A stretch of 64,000 bases of DNA from Dyella japonica A8. Lineage in GTDB: Bacteria; Pseudomonadota; Gammaproteobacteria; Xanthomonadales; Rhodanobacteraceae. A model generated the notes under the pieces. That model had not been told where the DNA came from and made no database searches. It saw only the letters and a program-made list of their open reading frames with translations. The position numbers and the translations under genes were made by a program. Location of the stretch: contig NZ_CP008884.1 of the NCBI RefSeq assembly GCF_000725385.1, positions 2,790,001 to 2,854,000 on the forward strand, in the 5' to 3' direction. This document shows, piece by piece, positions 58,473 through 64,000 of this stretch. Numbering within the stretch: the stretch's first letter is position 1; every line of letters starts with the position of its first letter.

Positions 58473-58665
58473 CTCTCCCCGCCGGGCGACCCGAAGGCAG
58501 TTCCCGTGGGAGAGAGGCCCGAGGCGAGGGGTAACCTTTCCTGCCCTGTCATTCCGGCCTGCGCCGGAATGACAGGGAAGGTGGCCGGCTCGTGAGGCCA
58601 GGTTGGCCCCTCACTCCAGCCCTCTCTCCCACAGGGACTACCTTCGGCTGGCCCAGAGGGGAGAG
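58473..58665. repeat. Nested inverted-repeat element after asnB
   Basis: The outer arms start CTCTCCCC (58473) and end GGGGAGAG (58665) and carry inverted words CGAGGGG/CCCCTC and GGGAGAGAGG/CCTCTCTCCC, CGAAGG/CCTTCG. In the middle is a separate palindrome, CCCTGTCATTCCGG (58544-58557) / CCGGAATGACAGGG (58564-58577). The inner part is the GTCATTCCGG repeat family, the outer part the CTCTCCCC family of 13376. So one repeat seems to be placed inside another. It lies between asnB and prfB and could end transcription. Confidence 0.7.
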
Positions 58666-58748
58666 AACGCAGGAAGCCGGCGCCGCGCTGCCCCGCTTCT
58701 AGCCCGCTCTGCTACCATGGTGGGCCGTTTTCCCATGATTTCCCATCC

Positions 58749-59874
58749 ATGATCGAAACCAATCCGATCCTTGCGCAGATCGCGGACCTCAAGGGCCGCG
58801 TCGAGTCGCTTAGGGGGTATCTTTGACTACGCCACCAAGCGTGAGCGTCTCGAAGAAGTAAGCCGCGAACTGGAAAGTCCCACCGTGTGGGACGATCCGC
58901 CGCGCGCGCAGGAACTGGGCCGCGAACGCGCCCGCCTGGACACCATCGTCAGCGGCATCGACTCGCTGACTGGCGGCCTTGCCGATGCCGGCGAACTGCT
59001 GGAGATGGCCGCCGCCGATGGCGACGAGGACACCATCCAGTCGGTGGTGACCGATCTGTCCGGCCTCGAGGCCAAGGTGGGCAAGCTGGAATTCCAGCGC
59101 ATGTTCTCCGGCAAGATGGACGCCAACAACGCCTTCGTGGACATCCAGGCCGGTGCCGGCGGTACCGAGGCGCAGGACTGGGCTGAAATCCTGCTGCGCA
59201 TGTACCTGCGCTGGGCTGAGTCGCGCGGCTGGAAGACCGAGCTGCTGGAAGTCTCCGGCGGCGAAGTGGCTGGCATCAAGTCCGCCACCTTCCGCGTGGA
59301 AGGCGATTACGCCTATGGCTGGCTGAAGACCGAGATCGGCGTGCACCGCCTGGTGCGCAAGAGCCCGTTCGACTCGGACAACCGCCGCCACACCAGCTTC
59401 ACCTCGGTGTTCGTGTCGCCGGAAGTGGATGACGACATCGACATCGACATCAACCCGGCCGACCTCAAGACCGACGTGTACCGCTCGTCCGGCGCCGGTG
59501 GCCAGCACGTGAACAAGACCGAGTCGGCCGTGCGTATCACGCACGTTCCCAGTGGCGTGGTGGTGGCCTGCCAGACCGAGCGCAGCCAGCACGCCAACCG
59601 CGATCGCGCGATGAAGATGCTGGCCGCCAAGCTGTACGAGCTGGAGATCCAGAAGCGCAATGCCGAGAAGGATGCGCTGGAAGCCTCCAAGTCCGACATC
59701 GGCTGGGGTAGCCAGATCCGCAACTACGTGCTGGATCAGAGCCGCATCAAGGACCTGCGCACCGGCATCGAGCGTTCGGATACGCAGAAGGTGCTCGACG
59801 GCGACCTCGACGAGTTTGTCGAAGCCAGCCTCAAGTCGGGCCTGGATGCCGGCGCCAAGCGCGTGGATGCCTGA
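58749..59874 (+). CDS. prfB: Peptide chain release factor 2, programmed +1 frameshift
   Basis: Terminates translation at UGA and UAA. ATG at 58749 reads 25 codons ([20 protein letters not shown], then LRGYL) to an in-frame TGA at 58824-58826; the sequence there is AGGGGGTATCTTTGAC, the classical Shine-Dalgarno-like AGGGGG, CTT and TGA-C autoregulatory frameshift site. After a +1 shift, translation continues [12 protein letters not shown] to 59874 (366 residues in all). The tripeptide anticodon SPF (in [14 protein letters not shown]) confirms RF2, and GGQ ([16 protein letters not shown]) is the catalytic loop. The in-frame TGA is expected for RF2, not an error. Confidence 0.98.
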
Positions 59875-59915
59875 TCGCCAGCCATGGACCAGCCTACGAC
59901 GGAGGTAACACCCGC

Positions 59916-60278
59916 ATGAACCGCAGGAAAACTTTCCGGATTCTGGTGGCCTGTGTCGCCCTGGTGGCCATCCAGGGTGTGGCCAGCGCACAGGACGATG
60001 GTTCCGCCAGCCAGGGCATCAAGCAGGATGCCAAGGCGGCGGGCCATGCGGTCGGTGACGCCGGACGGGACGTCGGCCATGCAACCCGGGACACGGCCGT
60101 CAAGGTCGGCCACGGCGCGCGGGATGCCGGCGTGGAGGTGGGGCATGGTGCACGGGATGCCGGCGTGGAGATCGGCCACGGCGCGAAGGACGTCGGCCTG
60201 AAGATCGGCCACGGTGCCCGCGATGGCTGGAACGCCACCAAGCACGCGGTGAAGCACGCGGTCGGCAAGGACGATTGA
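59916..60278 (+). CDS. Exported repeat protein with 11-residue GHGARDAG repeats
   Basis: A protein of 120 residues with a signal peptide (LVACVALVAIQGVASAQ). The mature part is a run of about 11-residue units: VGHATRDTAVK, VGHGARDAGVE (twice), IGHGAKDVGLK, IGHGARDGWNA, in DNA a near-33-bp repeat from about 60072 to 60236. 11-mer units form amphipathic helices as in LEA and apolipoprotein-like proteins, so a membrane- or protein-surface stress role is possible. The function is unknown. GGAGG lies before the ATG. Confidence 0.78.
   Translation: MNRRKTFRILVACVALVAIQGVASAQDDGSASQGIKQDAKAAGHAVGDAGRDVGHATRDTAVKVGHGARDAGVEVGHGARDAGVEIGHGAKDVGLKIGHGARDGWNATKHAVKHAVGKDD
60072..60236 (+). repeat. 33-bp in-gene repeats coding for 11-mers
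   Basis: Five imperfect 33-bp units encoding GHxxxDxxxxx, with the unit at about 60105-60137 and the next nearly identical (CGGCGTGGAGGTGGGGCA versus CGGCGTGGAGATCGGCCA). Copy number may vary between strains. Confidence 0.65.
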
Positions 60279-60383
60279 CGGTCGGCGCGGCGGGAAAGCA
60301 CGGCCGCGCCCATCCGATGATCGCAAGACACATTAGAGATGCGTCCGCCGAGCAGCGCGGGCGCCAGCAGCTACGGAAACCTC

Positions 60384-61904
<1,521 letters not shown>

Positions 61905-61908
61905 ACCC

Positions 61909-62397
61909 ATGAAGCCTTTCCGCGCGTTTGTACGAGGGAAGGCATCCGGCCTGCTGGCGGCCGGATTCGTGATATTGGCGCTGGTCGCGTGCTCACCCTC
62001 GCAGTCGCAGGATGAGCACGCCACGGCATCGGCGCCCGGTGGGCCGTTGAAAGTGGATACGCCGACGGGCCCCGTTACCCTGCTGCCGTCGGCGAGCAGT
62101 GCGCCTGACGCGGTGTCGCCGGCAACCGGTGGCGACGAGGCGGTGATCCGCCAGGTCGGCGCGGTGATCCGCAGACACCAGCTGACCTCGCTGGCGGATA
62201 CCTGCCTGGACTACCTCGTCGACAACGCCGATGGCGCCACAGTGAACGTCGATGTGCACGAGAAGCACGATACGGTCTGCGGTGGGGATCCGGAAACCTC
62301 GCCGCGCCTGTTCTCGTTCAAGCTGGATCGCGCCAGCGGCCAGCTCACCACCGATGCGCTCGATCTCGCGGACGGCGATTTCCAGCCGATCCAATGA
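61909..62397 (+). CDS. Hypothetical lipoprotein
   Basis: 162 residues with a type II signal peptide: [19 protein letters not shown], lipobox LVAC. The mature part is first low-complexity (Ser/Ala/Pro), then a small domain ([29 protein letters not shown]) and [15 protein letters not shown]. It has two further cysteines (DTCLDY, VCGGD), which might form a disulfide. The start is 4 bases after the lysS stop. I do not recognise the family. Confidence 0.75.
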   Translation: MKPFRAFVRGKASGLLAAGFVILALVACSPSQSQDEHATASAPGGPLKVDTPTGPVTLLPSASSAPDAVSPATGGDEAVIRQVGAVIRRHQLTSLADTCLDYLVDNADGATVNVDVHEKHDTVCGGDPETSPRLFSFKLDRASGQLTTDALDLADGDFQPIQ

Positions 62398-62476
62398 TGG
62401 CCGGCGGGCCCGGTATCGGCCGCCCGAACCCGCGGCCACGTTACAATGTGCGGCTCGGACCGCCCAGGAGTTGGAC

Positions 62477-62776
62477 ATGTGGTATGCGATTGTCGGCACG
62501 GACGTGCCTGATTCGCTCGAAAAGCGTAAGGGCGCCCGCCCGGCGCACATCGAGCGCCTGCAGAAGTTGCTGGACGAGGGTCGCCTGATGATCGCGGGCC
62601 CGTTCCCGGCCATCGACGCGGAAGATCCGGGCCCCGCCGGTTTCAGCGGCAGCCTGATCCTGGCCGAATTCCCTTCGCAGGCCGACGCGGAAGCCTGGGC
62701 CAAGGACGATCCCTACGTTGCCGCCGGTGTCTACGCCAGCGTCAGCATCAAGCCGTTCCGCAAAGCGCTGCCATGA
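62477..62776 (+). CDS. yciI: YciI family protein
   Basis: A small alpha/beta-barrel protein (dimeric alpha+beta fold) of 99 residues, family named for E. coli Yci[30 protein letters not shown] carries the conserved His and Arg of the active-site cleft, and [19 protein letters not shown] the middle. The natural substrate is unknown. AGGAG precedes the ATG at 62477. Its stop overlaps bolA by 4 bases. Confidence 0.9.
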   Translation: MWYAIVGTDVPDSLEKRKGARPAHIERLQKLLDEGRLMIAGPFPAIDAEDPGPAGFSGSLILAEFPSQADAEAWAKDDPYVAAGVYASVSIKPFRKALP

Positions 62777-63036
62777 GCGCGGCGATGGTGGAGCAGATCC
62801 GCGAGCGCCTGCAGCAGGCGCTCGCCCCGTCCGCGCTGGAGGTGCTGGACGAGGGCTACAAGCACGCCGGGCACGCCAACGAAGGGAAGGGGCATTTCCA
62901 CGTGCGCATCGTCAGCGAGGCTTTCGCCGGCCAGCTCTCGATCAAGCGTCACCGTCTGGTGTACGCCGCCCTGCAGGGCTTGATGGACAACGGCATCCAC
63001 GCGCTTTCCATCGACGCGAAGGCGCCGGGCGAATAA
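62773..63036 (+). CDS. bolA: BolA family protein
   Basis: An 87-residue BolA-like protein, part of the class that works with monothiol glutaredoxins in iron-sulfur trafficking and in morphology/stress control. The core [34 protein letters not shown] and [13 protein letters not shown] are the family signatures; the conserved His of the H-x-H region is present. It overlaps yciI by 4 bases (ATGA) and is likely in the same transcript; yciI-bolA pairs are common. Confidence 0.92.
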   Translation: MSAAMVEQIRERLQQALAPSALEVLDEGYKHAGHANEGKGHFHVRIVSEAFAGQLSIKRHRLVYAALQGLMDNGIHALSIDAKAPGE

Positions 63037-63055
63037 AGCCTGTTCCTTCGCCCGG

Positions 63056-63199
63056 CGTCGTCCCGGCGAATGCCGGGACCCAGTAGCTTTCGGCTTCCTG
63101 TGGCTCAAACGGCGCTGGATGACTCGCTTCGCTCGCCCCTCACGGGGCCGTCCTTTGGGCGTTCTGCACTGCGTTTGTCCTGCTTTCGCAGGAATGACG
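63056..63199. repeat. Paired-palindrome element, copy D
   Basis: Left end CGTCGTCCCGGC..GCCGGGACCCAG (63056-63083) and right end TCCTGC-TTTC-GCAGGAATGACG (63178-63199) are inverted ends of the same style as copies A-C, bounding about 144 bp. The two ends differ more than in A, so this is a more diverged copy. Confidence 0.6.
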
Positions 63200-63228
63200 A
63201 TATTGGTTTAGAAAGTAAACCCTTTCAT

Positions 63229-63252
63229 AACATTGACTTACAAGTCAGTGTT
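63229..63252. promoter_or_regulatory. 24-bp inverted repeat upstream of smc
   Basis: AACATTGACTT (63229-63239), a two-base spacer AC, and AAGTCAGTGTT (63242-63252) form an 11-bp-arm inverted repeat with one mismatch; the inner TGACTT-AC-AAGTCA is perfect. It sits in an AT-rich patch about 110 bases before the smc start. It resembles a TetR-type operator; no TetR gene is near, so the binding protein is unknown. Confidence 0.5.
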
Positions 63253-63360
63253 AAAGTGAAACATATGGCCGAAACGCATTGCGACAGGGACCTGCGTTTG
63301 GCACAGTGACCCATCGCCCGATCATCCCGGGCCCCACTCTCTTTGGCTGCTGACGCCCGC

Positions 63361-64000
63361 ATGCGCCTGACCACGATCAAACTCGCCGGCTTCAAGTCCT
63401 TCGTGGACCCGACCACCCTCCATCTGCCGACCAATATGACCGGCGTGGTGGGGCCCAATGGTTGCGGCAAGTCCAACATCATCGACGCCATCCGCTGGGT
63501 GATGGGCGAAAGCGCGGCCAGCCGCCTGCGCGGCGATTCGCTCACCGACGTGATCTTCTCCGGCTCCAACGCGCGCAAGCCGGTGGGCCAGGCCACGGTC
63601 GAGCTGATCTTCGACAATGCCGACGGCACCATCCAGGGCGAATACGGGCAGTACGCCGAGATTTCGGTGAAGCGCCAGGTGACGCGCGATGGCCAGTCCG
63701 CGTATTTCCTCAATGGCGCGCGCTGCCGTCGCCGCGACATTACCGACCTGTTCCTCGGCACCGGCCTGGGTCCGCGCAGCTACTCGATCATCGAGCAGGG
63801 CATGATCAGCCAGATCGTGGAGGCAGCGCCCGACGAGCTGCGCACGCATCTGGAAGAAGCCGCCGGCATCTCCAAGTACAAGGAGCGCCGCAAGGAAACC
63901 GAGAGCCGCATCAAGTCCACCCGCGAGAACCTGGACCGCGTGCGCGACGTGCGCGACGAGGTGGACAAGCAGCTCGAACACCTGAACCGCCAGGCCCGTG
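63361..64000 (+). CDS. smc: Chromosome partition protein SMC, N-terminus only
   Basis: Condensin-type ATPase that folds and segregates the chromosome. The start is the ATG at 63361 and the frame runs to the window edge; about 213 of some 1170 residues are present. [14 protein letters not shown] is the SMC start, [23 protein letters not shown] the Walker [12 protein letters not shown] and [25 protein letters not shown] the family core, and the coiled coil begins near [20 protein letters not shown]. Confidence 0.96.
   Translation, partial: MRLTTIKLAGFKSFVDPTTLHLPTNMTGVVGPNGCGKSNIIDAIRWVMGESAASRLRGDSLTDVIFSGSNARKPVGQATVELIFDNADGTIQGEYGQYAEISVKRQVTRDGQSAYFLNGARCRRRDITDLFLGTGLGPRSYSIIEQGMISQIVEAAPDELRTHLEEAAGISKYKERRKETESRIKSTRENLDRVRDVRDEVDKQLEHLNRQAR

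Larger units (their letters stand above)
63037..63360. other. Region between bolA and smc
   Basis: 324 bases holding repeat copy D (63056-63199), a 24-bp near-perfect inverted repeat (63229-63252) and the promoter region of smc. I see no gene longer than 14 codons with a ribosome site. Confidence 0.6.

Noticed and set aside
58824..58826. In-frame stop near the start of prfB that could be read as a broken gene
   Set aside because: It is the conserved RF2 autoregulatory +1 frameshift (AGGGGG then CTT TGA C), so the gene is intact.

Overview
The window is a high-GC stretch from a gammaproteobacterium. Paired aconitases, the folP-glmM and tpiA-secG-tRNA-Leu order, prfB next to lysS, a WlbABC sugar pathway and the GTCAT(T/C)CCGG palindromic repeats together suggest Lysobacterales (Xanthomonadales), most likely the Rhodanobacteraceae (Dyella/Luteibacter/Rhodanobacter side). 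This placement is inferred from gene content and protein flavour, not from a database search.

Layout. 1-15.7 kb is core metabolism: acnA (cut by the window edge) and acnB in opposite orientations, a LysR regulator, a DUF2461 protein, sbcB divergent from the orn-folP-glmM series, a 2OG-Fe(II) oxygenase, a short-chain dehydrogenase, then tpiA-secG-tRNA-Leu(GAG). 15.7-17.6 kb, just past the tRNA, is a mobile-element graveyard: a broken tyrosine integrase, a fragment that looks like an IS3-type transposase, a sharp 29-bp palindrome and one intact HEPN/AbiU2-like gene. 17.7-42.6 kb is a surface-polysaccharide locus of the Wzx/Wzy type: deacetylase and formyltransferase, Wzb phosphatase and Wzc kinase, WlbA/WlbB/WlbC for a 2,3-diacetamido-uronic acid, an HprK-like kinase, four glycosyltransferases, Wzx, Wzy, an asparagine-synthase-type amidotransferase, a beta-helix protein, and on the other strand the initiating transferase WecA and the export channel Wza, followed by galE. 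42.7-51.6 kb holds a secreted phosphoesterase, an exported methyltransferase-like protein, an ABC-permease/membrane-fusion/outer-membrane-factor efflux operon, and a divergent response regulator/histidine kinase pair that probably controls it. 52.3-54.3 kb is a formaldehyde-response group (frmR, frmA, GFA protein). 54.3-64 kb contains small and hypothetical genes, asnB behind an asparagine-rich leader, prfB with its programmed frameshift, lysS, a lipoprotein, a YciI protein, bolA and the start of smc.

How genes work together. The polysaccharide genes form a mostly translationally coupled series (several 1- to 11-base overlaps). The predicted product is a heteropolysaccharide started by WecA on undecaprenyl phosphate, containing a WlbABC-derived diacetamido-uronic acid that the amidotransferase may convert to a uronamide, flipped by Wzx, polymerised by Wzy and exported through Wza-Wzc with Wzb dephosphorylating Wzc. 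The frm group senses and oxidises formaldehyde.

The most striking non-coding element is upstream of asnB (56565-56752): a 42-codon leader ORF with seven Asn codons in eight positions, a pause/sequester hairpin, a nine-pair antiterminator and a strong terminator. This is the full architecture of a ribosome-mediated attenuator tuned to asparagine. A second theme is a family of 127-145 bp elements made of two inverted palindromic ends; two of them share an inner core in opposite orientations.
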